42,296 nucleotides of DNA. Origin: Betaproteobacteria bacterium. GTDB taxonomy: Bacteria > Pseudomonadota > Gammaproteobacteria > Burkholderiales > Burkholderiaceae_D. The stretch is from the NCBI GenBank assembly GCA_025362735.1, contig JANYFL010000048.1, positions 1 to 42,296 on the forward strand, given 5' to 3'. Within the stretch, counting starts at the first letter, position 1. Each line of letters begins with the position of its first letter. Positions 9,195 to 17,023 of this stretch are shown in pieces. The notes beneath the pieces were generated by a model. It saw only the letters and a program-made list of their open reading frames with translations. It did not search any database and was not told where the DNA came from. Both the position numbers and the translations under genes were made by a program.

Positions 9195-10115
9195 ATGCCC
9201 ACTTCCGGCTCTGAAAAGCCGATTCAGGTTGTTGATCCACATATCCATCTTTGGGACAAAGACAAGCTGCATTACCCCTGGCTTGTCAATCCGAGTATCA
9301 ATTTCATGGGGCCTTACGATGCCTTGATTCGTAACTATGGCATCGGCGATTTTCTGCAGGACGCCGCTGAAGTGGAAGTCATCAAGGTGGTCCACATTGA
9401 TGCCGCGCATGACCATGCCAACCCAGTGGCAGAAACACGCTGGCTGCAATCTTTGGCGGATGCAGCGGATTCAGCAGGAATGCCGAATGCCATTGTGGCT
9501 TATGCTGATTTGTCTCAACCAAATGTTGAAGCTGTGCTTGCAGCTCATGTTGAATCTCCGAATGTGCGCGGTATCAGACAGACCCTGAATGTTCATGCTG
9601 ATCCCATGTATGACTATGTTGGACGGCACTTCATGCGTGAGTCGCAGTGGTGTGAAGGCTTTGGCCTGCTGGCCCAATATCAATTGTCATTCGATATGCA
9701 GCTTTATCCGTCCCAGATGGATGAGGCCGCCCGGCTTGCTGGCGAGCACGGTGATACTTCGATCATCTTGAATCACGCCGGTATGTTCGTAGACCGCTCA
9801 ACGGTCGAAGGCTGGCGCACCTGGCGCGATGGTTTGCGCAAGTTGGCTGCCTGCCCCAACGTCTCAATCAAGATCAGCGGCATGGGCATGATTGACCACA
9901 CCTGGACGATTGAAAGCCTGCGTCCTTATGTTCTGGAAATCATTGATGCCTTTGGTACCCATCGCACCATGTTTGCTTCCAATTTTCCGGTTGATGGACT
10001 TTATAAAACTTATGCGGAAATTTGGCAGGCCTATAACACTATACTGATCGGCACGACGGAAGCTGAACGTGACGCCATGTTCCGTCGCAATGCAGAGCGG
10101 ATCTACCGAATTTAG
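9195..10115 (+). CDS. L-rhamnono-1,4-lactonase, amidohydrolase family
   Basis: A 306-residue metal-dependent hydrolase of the amidohydrolase-2 family. The N-terminal metal motif DPHIHLWD (H16 and H18) and the later NHAG and ASNFPVDG blocks are typical of this TIM barrel group. Proteins of this family open sugar-acid lactones in the L-fucose and L-rhamnose oxidative routes (LRA2 role). It begins 5 nt after the rhamnose dehydrogenase stop, so the two are almost certainly co-translated. It should convert L-rhamnono-lactone to L-rhamnonate, the substrate of RhmD. Confidence 0.85.
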   Translation: MPTSGSEKPIQVVDPHIHLWDKDKLHYPWLVNPSINFMGPYDALIRNYGIGDFLQDAAEVEVIKVVHIDAAHDHANPVAETRWLQSLADAADSAGMPNAIVAYADLSQPNVEAVLAAHVESPNVRGIRQTLNVHADPMYDYVGRHFMRESQWCEGFGLLAQYQLSFDMQLYPSQMDEAARLAGEHGDTSIILNHAGMFVDRSTVEGWRTWRDGLRKLAACPNVSIKISGMGMIDHTWTIESLRPYVLEIIDAFGTHRTMFASNFPVDGLYKTYAEIWQAYNTILIGTTEAERDAMFRRNAERIYRI

Positions 10116-10207
10116 AATTTGGTCGATTTCAAAAAGTCACTATTGGTTCTCAAACACCTAAACGCTTTGTGATCAGCAAAATAGCCATTACAGAAAGATG
10201 GGGAGAC

Positions 10208-12166
10208 ATGAAAACGCGAATTGCTTTTTTGACTTTGCTTATCTGTACAACCGGCTTCGTCACATCAACAGCTAATGCTGCAAACCAGCCCGAATTAGGT
10301 CGTCGCAGTACGCAACTTTTGACGGTTGACGGTCTGCAATTCAAGGACCTCAATCAAAACGGACGCCTGGATCCCTACGAAGATTGGCGCTTGCCGATTG
10401 ATCAGCGCGTCGAGAATCTCGTCACTCAACTCACGCTGGAAGAAAAGGCCGGATTGATGATGCACGGAACAGCGCCTGCTGACGGTCTGCTTGGCCAGTC
10501 GGCGCGGGGCTACGATTTGCTGAAGGCAAAAGAATTCATCATTGAGCAACGCGTGAACAGTTTCATCACAAGACTGGCGCTGGCGCCTGCATTATTTGCA
10601 GAACAGAACAATGCGCTGCAGACCATCGCAGAGAGTAGTCGTCTGGGGATTCCGATTACGATCAGTAGCGATCCGCGCAACTATGCCGAATCCATCGTTG
10701 GCGCTGGCAACGCTGCAGCCGGGTTTTCAATATGGCCAGAGCCACTGGGTATGGCCGCCAGTGGCGATGCAGGTATCGCTCGCCAGTTCGGCGATATGGC
10801 GCGGCAGGAGTATCGAGCCGTTGGCATTCACATGGCGCTATCACCGCAAGCAGATCTATTTACCGAACCGCGCTGGACACGGGGCAATGGTACTTTTGGC
10901 GATGACCCGGATCTGGCCGGTGCGATGGTGCGTGCCTACGTCGAAGGTTTTCAGCACGGCGATAAAGGGGTCACGACCGATGGTGTGGTGACTATCGTCA
11001 AACATTGGGTTGGCTATGGGGCTTCACGTGATGGCTTCGATGGCCACAACTACTACGGGCGCTTTTCCAAACTAGATGAAGCAACACTGAAGCTGCATAT
11101 CAAGCCGTTTGAAGGTGCATTCGCAGCGAAGGTTGGTGGTGTCATGCCGACCTACAACATTCTCGAAGGAGCGCAGGTCAACGGCAAACAGATCGAGCAA
11201 ATCGGTGCTGGTTTCAGCCATGAACTCCTGACCGATTTGCTGCGTGGGAAATATGCTTATGACGGCTTGATTCTTTCGGACTGGTCCATTAGCCAAGACT
11301 GCAATACAGCTTGCCAGACCGGTAATCCCCCGCAACTGCCCAAAGACATCGGTATGTCATGGGGCGTGGAAAAACTGTCGCGCGTCGAGCGCTTTGCCAA
11401 GGGTATCAATGCGGGTCTCGACCAGTTTGGCGGCGTCAGCGATAGCCAGGCGGTACTTGATGCCGTCAAGGCCGGTCTGATTGCCGAGTCAAGGCTGGAT
11501 CAATCCGCGCGCCACATTCTCAAGATTAAATTTCAACTCGGCCTGTTTGAAAATCCTTATGTCGATCCGGCCGATGCCAGTGCTATCGTCAATGCGCGAG
11601 CATTTCAGCTTGCCGCAGAAAATGCACAACACCGCTCCGTCGTATTACTGGAAAATCATCACAGTATCTTGCCGCTCAAATCGAAAACAAAAGTCTATCT
11701 TGATGGGATTGATCGCATGACGGCTGAACAATATGGTCTGGTCGTCGTAGATCGGCCTGAGCTGGCCAAAGTGGCAATCATCAAAGTGGCCGCGCCATTT
11801 GAAAAACTGCATCCCAACCATTTCTTTGGTAGCCGCCAACATGAAGGTGATCTGGCCTTCAAGGAAGGCGAGGCGGGCTACGACAAGATCGCGGCTTTGA
11901 GCAAGCGTTTGCCGACGATTGTGCTGGTCTATCTTGATCGTCCGGCGATCCTTACAGAGATCAAAGACAAAGTGGCCGCGATCATCGGCGACTTCGGTGC
12001 CAACACGACGACGTTGATGGCAATCGTGACCGGTCAAGTGCATCCAACGGGAAAGTTGCCGTTCGAACTGCCCTCGTCGATGTCCGCAGTCGAAGCACAA
12101 TCACCGGCATTACCGCATGACTCGGCCCAGCCGCTTTACCCCTTTGGTTATGGATTGAAATATTAG
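10208..12166 (+). CDS. Secreted glycoside hydrolase family 3 enzyme
   Basis: A 652-residue periplasmic or outer-surface GH3 protein. A signal peptide (AFLTLLICTTGFVTSTANA) is followed by an EF-hand-like calcium loop, DLNQNGRLDPYE (47-58), then the (beta/alpha)8 domain. The nucleophile is D358 in LILSDW, and a GH3 C-terminal domain begins near HRSVVLLENHHSILPLK. It ends at YPFGYGLKY, the point where many GH3 enzymes continue into a fibronectin-III domain, so that domain is absent. The acid/base residue could not be placed. GH3 members are mostly exo-beta-glucosidases or beta-xylosidases; substrate unknown. ATG 10208 follows GGGGAGAC and precedes the signal peptide. It lies 92 bp after the rhamnose operon, suggesting release of sugar from rhamnosyl-glucosides or similar glycosides. 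Confidence 0.9.
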   Translation: MKTRIAFLTLLICTTGFVTSTANAANQPELGRRSTQLLTVDGLQFKDLNQNGRLDPYEDWRLPIDQRVENLVTQLTLEEKAGLMMHGTAPADGLLGQSARGYDLLKAKEFIIEQRVNSFITRLALAPALFAEQNNALQTIAESSRLGIPITISSDPRNYAESIVGAGNAAAGFSIWPEPLGMAASGDAGIARQFGDMARQEYRAVGIHMALSPQADLFTEPRWTRGNGTFGDDPDLAGAMVRAYVEGFQHGDKGVTTDGVVTIVKHWVGYGASRDGFDGHNYYGRFSKLDEATLKLHIKPFEGAFAAKVGGVMPTYNILEGAQVNGKQIEQIGAGFSHELLTDLLRGKYAYDGLILSDWSISQDCNTACQTGNPPQLPKDIGMSWGVEKLSRVERFAKGINAGLDQFGGVSDSQAVLDAVKAGLIAESRLDQSARHILKIKFQLGLFENPYVDPADASAIVNARAFQLAAENAQHRSVVLLENHHSILPLKSKTKVYLDGIDRMTAEQYGLVVVDRPELAKVAIIKVAAPFEKLHPNHFFGSRQHEGDLAFKEGEAGYDKIAALSKRLPTIVLVYLDRPAILTEIKDKVAAIIGDFGANTTTLMAIVTGQVHPTGKLPFELPSSMSAVEAQSPALPHDSAQPLYPFGYGLKY

Positions 12167-12298
12167 GCGTGTGCTTTGAATTTGGCTTGGGGGCGCTGAC
12201 TTCTATTCAGTGAGGTTAGAAACCAAGTCTAACCAAAAGTTATCCCACTCCCCCTGGCCCAAGCATGACCCTCGCAGTATGCGAAAATACGCCCCTGT

Positions 12299-12390
12299 GC
12301 TCGGGTGGTGAAATAGGTAGACACAGCAGACTTAAAATCTGCCGCTTGCTTGATCGCAGCGTACCGGTTCGATTCCGGTCCCGAGCACCA
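12299..12390 (+). tRNA. tRNA-Leu(UAA)
   Basis: A complete class II tRNA with encoded CCA. Acceptor arms GCTCGGG (12299-12305) and CCCGAGC pair, followed by ACCA. The anticodon loop CTTAAAA (12331-12337) gives anticodon TAA at 12333-12335, and the stem GCAGA/TCTGC is perfect. A long variable arm and the T-arm with GGTTCGATTCC are present. Confidence 0.97.
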
Positions 12391-12538
12391 AATAGCCGTT
12401 TCACGGTTACGCTGGTCGTATTGGTCAAACATATCAATAAACTCTGGTTGGTCATCCGAGAAGCATGTTGAATCGTCATACTTTATTCAGGTACCGTTTC
12501 CTAACGATATTTACTGATACGTCTACATCGATGGCAAA

Positions 12539-12937
12539 ATGGCACGTCCAAGAACGCAAAGAGCCTGTGCAGTGTTTTTCTTCTTCATCCTAGCCCTCTT
12601 CATCCTAGCCACCTCCTTACCAGCCCTACTTGCTTGGGGCGGCGTTTGGTTTATTGTCCGACGACTTCCGACTGTACCTCGCATTATTTCGCTCGTGCTC
12701 ACCGCAACTCTAATCCTGCCTCCATCTTTGGGTCCTGCAACCATTACCGTTGTTCCAATTCCGTTCGGCTTTTTGCTCGTTGTCGCGGTATTCTCTGGTG
12801 AATGGAGAGGAGTCATCGAATTATTGGCAATGTTTCCTGTATGGCATGCCATCGCATTTCCTGCTACAGCTACAGCCTCGTATTTAATCGTGAGGCGATT
12901 GCTCTCTAACAAATCGTTGCAGCAATCGCGCTGCTAA
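12539..12937 (+). CDS. Small hydrophobic membrane protein, unknown
   Basis: A 132-residue protein of unknown family. After a basic N-terminus (MARPRTQR) come about four hydrophobic segments, roughly residues 11-42, 47-65, 71-85 and 95-117, ending in a polar tail. No motif was recognised. The start is uncertain because no clear Shine-Dalgarno precedes ATG 12539. It lies in the possible islet after the tRNA gene. Confidence 0.5.
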   Translation: MARPRTQRACAVFFFFILALFILATSLPALLAWGGVWFIVRRLPTVPRIISLVLTATLILPPSLGPATITVVPIPFGFLLVVAVFSGEWRGVIELLAMFPVWHAIAFPATATASYLIVRRLLSNKSLQQSRC

Positions 12938-12975
12938 GCAGCGTTCCCGCTAAACGTTAACTTTAGACGTTCCCC

Positions 12976-13455
12976 ATGAGACTTCGCTACTCCTTCGCAC
13001 TCATCTGTATCTCTCTGACCGCTTGCGGGACCACATCAGACCCATCTACTGGTCGTTTCTTGGTCAACGATGTACTTGAAGTTGTGAGTCCTGATCTATT
13101 GAAGCAAATACGAAGCGCCTGGAAAAACGATGCGATGGCCATATACGGCGACTCCAAAGCTGGAAGGCTCGATGCGGCATGGACAATCGACTTCATTGCC
13201 AATACCGAGGCACGTGGAGTCCAACCATGTACCGAATTGCGTGCTTTGGAAAAAAGGGCACTACCACTCAAGCCATTCTCAATTTTTGACAATGCAGCGA
13301 AGCTAAAGCGCGATTATTCTCCAAGGGAATATTACGAAGCATGGATAATTGATGCATGTGGTAAGTCGCACGAGTGGCGAGTATTTGATGACCCGGCCGA
13401 TCAAAGCCCCCACACAGTCGTGTTGTGGAGTTCGGAGCGAATCCCTCTACGCTAA
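12976..13455 (+). CDS. Putative lipoprotein, unknown
   Basis: A 159-residue protein whose N-terminus is a clear lipoprotein signal: RLRYSFALICIS followed by the lipobox LTAC, with C17 as the lipidated residue. The mature part is soluble and mixed in composition and has two further Cys (in QPCTEL and DACGK) that could form a disulfide. I do not recognise the family. It starts 39 bp after the preceding membrane-protein gene and could be expressed with it. Probable location: inner or outer membrane, periplasmic side. Confidence 0.6.
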   Translation: MRLRYSFALICISLTACGTTSDPSTGRFLVNDVLEVVSPDLLKQIRSAWKNDAMAIYGDSKAGRLDAAWTIDFIANTEARGVQPCTELRALEKRALPLKPFSIFDNAAKLKRDYSPREYYEAWIIDACGKSHEWRVFDDPADQSPHTVVLWSSERIPLR

Positions 13456-13577
13456 ATTAGAGCGCCGATTGCACGCTGGCGTCGTCGGCTTAACTCAAAC
13501 AATAGTCCGCAGAGGGATGCTCTTTTTTATGGTGAGATTTTTGGCTACCGTCTCACTACAACCTAGTGGAGGTAAGT

Positions 13578-13973
13578 GTGCGTCTTGCTGCATTAATAAT
13601 CAATGCCACATGCTTAGTCTTAGCCCTCTTTTCGGCCATATGGTTCTTCAATAGGAGCACGCACTTTGTGTGGCTTCCATTTGTTCCTTACTCACTAACG
13701 CTATTCTCGCTATGGGCCACATCCAAAATATGGCTCTGCAGGCTCGCTTTCGGTATAAATCTGACGTGGTTAATTATTAGTGTTTTGGGATTGTTCTCCA
13801 TGTTTTTCCTTCTGTCCCGGGGCACCTTTCCAATAAATCTGCCTCCGTTTGCGGTAATCTTTGCAACGCTGGTATCGGCGGTCATTCCATGTAGCTTGAG
13901 TGTGCTCGCGCTTCGTGGGCAAATGCGAGTCAATAAGGCGTTAGATCAAGGAACCGATGCAGTTGCTCGTTAG
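13578..13973 (+). CDS. Small membrane protein, unknown
   Basis: A 131-residue protein with four predicted membrane segments (about residues 2-24, 29-47, 52-78 and 86-108) and a polar C-terminus. GTG 13578 is preferred because GGAGG (13568-13572) lies 5 nt upstream; an in-frame GTG at 13566 would overlap that site. No family recognised. It belongs to the possible islet. The 13974-14171 stretch after it holds no gene that I can support. Confidence 0.5.
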   Translation: MRLAALIINATCLVLALFSAIWFFNRSTHFVWLPFVPYSLTLFSLWATSKIWLCRLAFGINLTWLIISVLGLFSMFFLLSRGTFPINLPPFAVIFATLVSAVIPCSLSVLALRGQMRVNKALDQGTDAVAR

Positions 13974-14171
13974 ATTTGCTCACGTGTGTCGGCATTCGCG
14001 GAGCTCGATTCCGTCTAGCGGCACCAAGATCGAGGAGAGAATATCGACAAGCGGTGTCTACAACCGTCGGGATGGTCAAGTGGCAACAATCTCAGTCACC
14101 ACACGAATTGTTGGTATTTTTAAACCTGGAATTGTTAAATCATAGTATCCATGCGGGTTCCATGACATTAT

Positions 14172-14191
14172 GGTTTCGGTTCCGAGCACCA
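14172..14191 (+). repeat. Degenerate copy of the tRNA-Leu 3' end (attachment-site-like)
   Basis: GGTTTCGGTTCCGAGCACCA matches the last 20 bases of the tRNA-Leu gene (12371-12390) at 17 of 20 positions, in the same orientation, with the final nine identical. Such a displaced 3' end marks the far side of insertions made by tyrosine integrases at tRNA genes. The three differences indicate age or divergence. Confidence 0.5.
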
Positions 14192-14222
14192 GCACATGAC
14201 ATCAGCTTTTGAGGAGACTCCG

Positions 14223-14783
14223 GTGAAAATCTGCAAATGGCTGATGCTCTGTGTTCTGATGTACTCGTTCTCCTGCATGTTTTCAAGTGTGAGGGCCGCC
14301 GACACGGGTGGTTTTGAACCACCCAAACCCAAACTGGAATTTCTGGCGCGGTTTACGGTTGATCTGATCGCTCCGATCTGGGAATTGGGTTCCACAAGCG
14401 AACTGGGCAAACGCCGCATCATCCCGATTACCGGCGGCACATTTGAAGGGCCCAAGTTCAAGGGAGAAATCCTGAACAATGGCGCGGACTGGCAGGTCGT
14501 GACTTCACAAGGCGTCGCTATTATCGACACGCGTTACCTGCTCAAAACCAATGACGGCGCGCTGATTTATCTGCAGACCAAGGGCTATCGCTATGGTCCG
14601 CCGGAGGTCATGGCGGAAGTAGCTAAAGGCAATCCGGTCGATCCAAATAAATATACGTTTCAGATTACCGCCAGTTTTGAAACTTCAGACCCCAAGTACA
14701 CGTGGCTCAATCACGCCATCGTCGTTGCCAAAGCCATGCGCCTGGGTAAGGCGGTGGTTTACGACGCCTATTTGTTGCAGTGA
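14223..14783 (+). CDS. Exported DUF3237 family protein
   Basis: A 186-residue protein with a signal peptide (KWLMLCVLMYSFSCMFSSVRAA) and one DUF3237 (UPF0311) beta-barrel-like domain. Typical blocks are IPITGGTFEGP, GEILNNGADWQ, DTRYLLKTNDGALIY and the ending RLGKAVVYDAYLLQ. The family has no established reaction. GTG 14223 is favoured by GAGGAG (14211-14216) 6 nt upstream; ATG 14196 would begin only 4 nt after the tRNA-end copy. It is the first gene beyond the possible islet. Confidence 0.82.
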   Translation: MKICKWLMLCVLMYSFSCMFSSVRAADTGGFEPPKPKLEFLARFTVDLIAPIWELGSTSELGKRRIIPITGGTFEGPKFKGEILNNGADWQVVTSQGVAIIDTRYLLKTNDGALIYLQTKGYRYGPPEVMAEVAKGNPVDPNKYTFQITASFETSDPKYTWLNHAIVVAKAMRLGKAVVYDAYLLQ

Positions 14784-14807
14784 TTGAGTCTCCAACGACT
14801 AAGAACC

Positions 14808-14853
14808 GTTCGTCCTGAGTGTCGCGCAGAGCGCGATGTATCGAAGGATGAAC
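14808..14853. repeat. Dispersed-type palindromic repeat
   Basis: GTTCGTCCT (14808-14816) is the near inverse of AGGATGAAC (14845-14853). Inside is a perfect hairpin, TCGCGC-AGA-GCGCGA (14822-14836). The GTTCGTCCTGAG...GGATGAAC form is a common intergenic repeat in proteobacteria. It lies between convergent genes and may end transcription from both sides. Confidence 0.6.
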
Positions 14854-14877
14854 GCGCACTGGTTCAGCTTCCGTGAG

Positions 14878-15231
14878 TCACGGCAACAGCTCAATACCAA
14901 AATGCCGAACCAACAAAGCGAACAAACCAAAACAGACTGACGTCAAAACGATGCAAACCGCAAGGGTCGGCCAAAAGCCAATGCGCGCTAGCAGCATGGG
15001 AAACACCAGGAACATGGGTAGTGTGGGGATGACATACCAAAAGGTGTACCACGCATGATTGGCAATTTTTTCCTGGGATTGATTTTCAACATACAGCCAA
15101 ACCAGCGAGAGGATGGTAATCAGCGGCAGCGCCGCAACAAAGCCACCGAGCTTGTCATTGCGTTTGGCAAACTCCGATACGAGCACGACCATTGCCGAGG
15201 TCAGTAGATACTTGCTGATAATCCAGGTCAC
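14878..15231 (-). CDS. DUF3147 family membrane protein
   Basis: A 117-residue inner-membrane protein with four hydrophobic segments. Family blocks are ISKYLLTSAMVVLVSEFAKR, LGGFVAALPL, WLYVENQSQEKIANHAWYTF and the ending FGIELLP. Function is unknown. GTG 15231 is preferred to the ATG at 15306: GGAG (complement of 15237-15240) lies 5 nt upstream, family members start at this point, and the extra upstream residues fall in a palindromic repeat. Confidence 0.8.
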   Translation of the reverse strand: MTWIISKYLLTSAMVVLVSEFAKRNDKLGGFVAALPLITILSLVWLYVENQSQEKIANHAWYTFWYVIPTLPMFLVFPMLLARIGFWPTLAVCIVLTSVCFGLFALLVRHFGIELLP

Positions 15232-15281
15232 GATGTCTCCGATTATTTTTTGTAATGCCGAACATTTGATATGAGCAGGTC

Positions 15282-15370
15282 GTAGGGTGCGATAAGCAAA
15301 GCGCATTGCACCGGAACCTCGTTCCTTGCCAATGAATACGGCGCAATGCCTTTCAGTTATTGCGCCCTAC
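15282..15370. repeat. 89-bp inverted-repeat element
   Basis: Two 32-bp arms (15282-15313 and 15339-15370) are imperfect inverse copies, 24 of 32 identical, starting with GTAGGG and ending with CCCTAC. This GTAGGGTGCGATAAGC...GCGCCCTAC type is a familiar dispersed MITE-like repeat. It supplies the last codons (VGRNN and stop) of the neighbouring membrane-protein gene, so it inserted at or into that gene's 3' end. Confidence 0.65.
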
Positions 15371-15718
15371 TTTTAATGCAGCGACTACACCGACTGACCG
15401 AGCAACGCCATAAAGAAGCCAAGCGAGGGCCACGTAGGCAAATCCGACGATGAGAGCATACATAGCCAATAGTCCACCGCCAACAGCAGCAAGCGATACG
15501 GCCAATGCCAGAGGCAGGGTCAAAGATATCGCCGCAAGGCGCGCGAGTGACTTGGCCCTGCGAATGGGAATGTAAGCGATGGCTGCAAGAACGAAGTATG
15601 GAAGACCACCATAAACCAATGCGCTCACAAGTATTGAACTTGGGTTGAAAGCGATTGCCGCCACCCCGATTAGAACCGGCAACAGAAGCGTGAGCGAAAA
15701 GAAACGTGCCGACGTCAA
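15353..15718 (-). CDS. Small membrane protein, cassette-like
   Basis: A 121-residue very hydrophobic protein with about four membrane segments (residues 5-23, 28-48, 60-85 and 86-108). No family recognised. The start is TTG 15718, 7 nt after the attC core of the preceding cassette, without a clear Shine-Dalgarno, as is common for integron cassette genes. The last five codons lie in the 89-bp inverted repeat, which occupies the place where its own attC would be expected. It may therefore be a second cassette that lost its recombination site. Confidence 0.5.
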   Translation of the reverse strand: MTSARFFSLTLLLPVLIGVAAIAFNPSSILVSALVYGGLPYFVLAAIAYIPIRRAKSLARLAAISLTLPLALAVSLAAVGGGLLAMYALIVGFAYVALAWLLYGVARSVGVVAALKVGRNN

Positions 15719-15724
15719 GGTGCC

Positions 15725-15802
15725 GCCTAACGATGGAGTTCAGCCGCGGCCGGTGAGGAGCGAAGCGATGAGCCGGACGTCGGCTGGAACGAGTTGTTGG
15801 GC
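15725..15802 (-). other. Integron attC recombination site (78 nt)
   Basis: Read on the minus strand the site opens with GCCCAAC (R'' core, RYYYAAC) and closes with GTTAGGC (R' core, GTTRRRY). Between them lies an imperfect stem, TTCCAGCCGACGTCCGG against CCGGCCGCGGCTGAA, with an unpaired base, and a terminal loop containing CATCGCTTCGCTC. All attC hallmarks are present. It begins 1 nt after the stop codon of the gene upstream on that strand, as in gene cassettes. Confidence 0.85.
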
Positions 15803-15803
15803 G

Positions 15804-16268
15804 TCATTGCCTCACCGGGTCGGTGCTGCGGTTGCTACGCCAATAGGCAGCTGGATACACGAGAAGCACCCATAGAGGAATAGTAATGAACGGAGCCAGA
15901 AGCAGAGCTTGTGGGTGCAGTATGTACGGTAACGTTAGCATGCTACCGGCAAGTGCTGCGCCATGGAAACCGTTGCACTGAACGTAGAACCAAAGGGCAT
16001 CAGTGAGGTAGCAGCCCGTAGAGATGCGCCCCACTTCAGCAAAGGTCCGGACCCAAAGAGCATTCACACCTACGCTACCAACGACAACCGCCCATGCTAT
16101 GGCCGACAACAAAAATAGCCATCGACGCCTGCCGAAGCGGCGCGCCACAAAATAGGATGCCGTAAGGATCGCAAGCACAGCGACCAGTAGCGCGGCATAG
16201 ACCGAAACTCCCGAACTAACGCCTTGCACGATTTCTCCTCCGCGTGTCAGCGCGTATATGACGTCCAA
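15804..16268 (-). CDS. Cassette-encoded membrane protein, unknown
   Basis: A protein of up to 154 residues with about four membrane segments: VYAALLVAVLAILTASYF, FLLSAIAWAVVVGSVGV, a segment near residues 100-120, and LLAPFITIPLWVLLVYP. No family recognised. Its stop codon is 1 nt from the attC site, so gene plus attC form one integron cassette. The reading frame opens with TTG inside GTTGGAC (minus strand, 16270-16264), a sequence that itself fits the GTTRRRY core. That is where a preceding attC or attI would join. A later start (for example the GTG at SSGVSVY) is equally possible. Confidence 0.5.
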   Translation of the reverse strand: MDVIYALTRGGEIVQGVSSGVSVYAALLVAVLAILTASYFVARRFGRRRWLFLLSAIAWAVVVGSVGVNALWVRTFAEVGRISTGCYLTDALWFYVQCNGFHGAALAGSMLTLPYILHPQALLLAPFITIPLWVLLVYPAAYWRSNRSTDPVRQ

Positions 16269-16380
16269 CTAAATGTAGACGTCAAAAGTGACTTATAAAC
16301 TAAGCCAAAATCCCGTATGTTCTGGGCATACAACACTCATCCCTTGAGAAAACAAGTCAAAAGCAAGGTGAAGTTACCAG

Positions 16381-16402
16381 AAAACCCGGTGCGCCGGCTT
16401 TT
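16381..16402 (-). terminator. Putative terminator after fliE
   Basis: AAAACCCGG and CCGGCTTTT frame a short loop (TGCG), with one mismatch in the stem. On the minus strand the stem ends in TTTT 18 nt after the fliE stop. The U-run is short, so efficiency is uncertain. Confidence 0.35.
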
Positions 16403-16419
16403 CTCAATCAAGCCGCCAC

Positions 16420-16779
16420 TCAAATCTGCATATTCATGATGTCGTGATAGGCCGAGACCAGACGGTTGCGGACTTGAACCGTGGCCTGGAAGTTGATGTT
16501 GGCTTTTTGCATGGAGATCATGACGTCGGACAGGTTGACGCTGTCGTCACCGGATGCAAAGCTTTTACCGAGTTGATCGGCTTGTTGTTGTGAAGCGTTG
16601 ACGCTATCGAGTGAAGCTTTAAGGGCGTCGGCGAAGCCGGTTTTGCTGGTCTGGCCGGTTTCCTTGACGGCTGCCGCTTCCCCAATCCCCCCTACTCCGC
16701 CACTGGCGCGCGCACCGGCTGCGCGGATTTGCGACAGCATGGATTCGATCTTGCTGGTGTCGATTGCGAGGTTTGCCAT
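16420..16779 (-). CDS. fliE: Flagellar hook-basal body protein FliE
   Basis: A 119-residue FliE, the adaptor that joins the MS ring to the rod and is needed for export gate assembly. The conserved C-terminus is clear: VNLSDVMISMQKANINFQATVQVRNRLVSAYHDIMNMQI. The N-terminus has a Gly/Ala-rich low-complexity stretch (ARASGGVGGIG). A strong Shine-Dalgarno (AGGAAGGA) precedes ATG. It is divergent from fliF, with a 386-bp gap holding a palindromic repeat and the likely promoters of both units. Confidence 0.95.
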   Translation of the reverse strand: MANLAIDTSKIESMLSQIRAAGARASGGVGGIGEAAAVKETGQTSKTGFADALKASLDSVNASQQQADQLGKSFASGDDSVNLSDVMISMQKANINFQATVQVRNRLVSAYHDIMNMQI

Positions 16780-16821
16780 GATTTTTCCTTCCTGCTATTA
16801 AACATCCCCAACTCAATGCTT

Positions 16822-16906
16822 CCCTCACCCCAACCCTCTCCCACTGATGTGGGCGAGGGAGCTTTTGGTTCCCTCTCTCGATCACGGGAGAGGGTTAGGG
16901 TGAGGG
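16822..16906. repeat. Palindromic intergenic repeat, CCCTCACCC type, copy 1
   Basis: Arms of 21 bp (16822-16842 and 16886-16906) are inverse copies with one mismatch, beginning CCCTCACCCCAACC and ending GGTTAGGGTGAGGG. Two smaller hairpins lie between them (CCCAC-TGAT-GTGGG, and CGAGGGA against TCCCTC). A second copy is at 19927-20017. No target duplication was seen. Confidence 0.75.
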
Positions 16907-17023
16907 CCGGTTGAAATCGAAAATCACCATCCGTCATCCATATGAAAGCATCCCGGACTCAACCAATGAAGCGCAGCTTACGCGCGCGGACGGCGTGGAA
17001 TCGGGCCGATTAATGGGGGATTT

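Larger units (their letters stand above)
12391..14191. other. Possible tRNA-associated islet
   Basis: About 1.8 kb lies between the tRNA-Leu 3' end and a degenerate copy of that end. It contains three small genes with no recognisable family, all membrane or lipoprotein, and their codon use looks more AT-rich than the flagellar genes. This is the layout left by site-specific insertion at a tRNA gene. No integrase gene is present, so it would be a remnant or a passively acquired segment. Confidence 0.4.

Noticed and set aside
12938..12980. attC-like sequence in the gap after the first islet gene
   Set aside because: GCTAAAC and GTTAACT do not fit the RYYYAAC and GTTRRRY cores, and only a short 5-bp inverted repeat is present.
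13935..13980. A second attC site near the two GTTAGAT motifs
   Set aside because: Both GTTAGAT copies point the same way and no inverse core or long stem lies between them.
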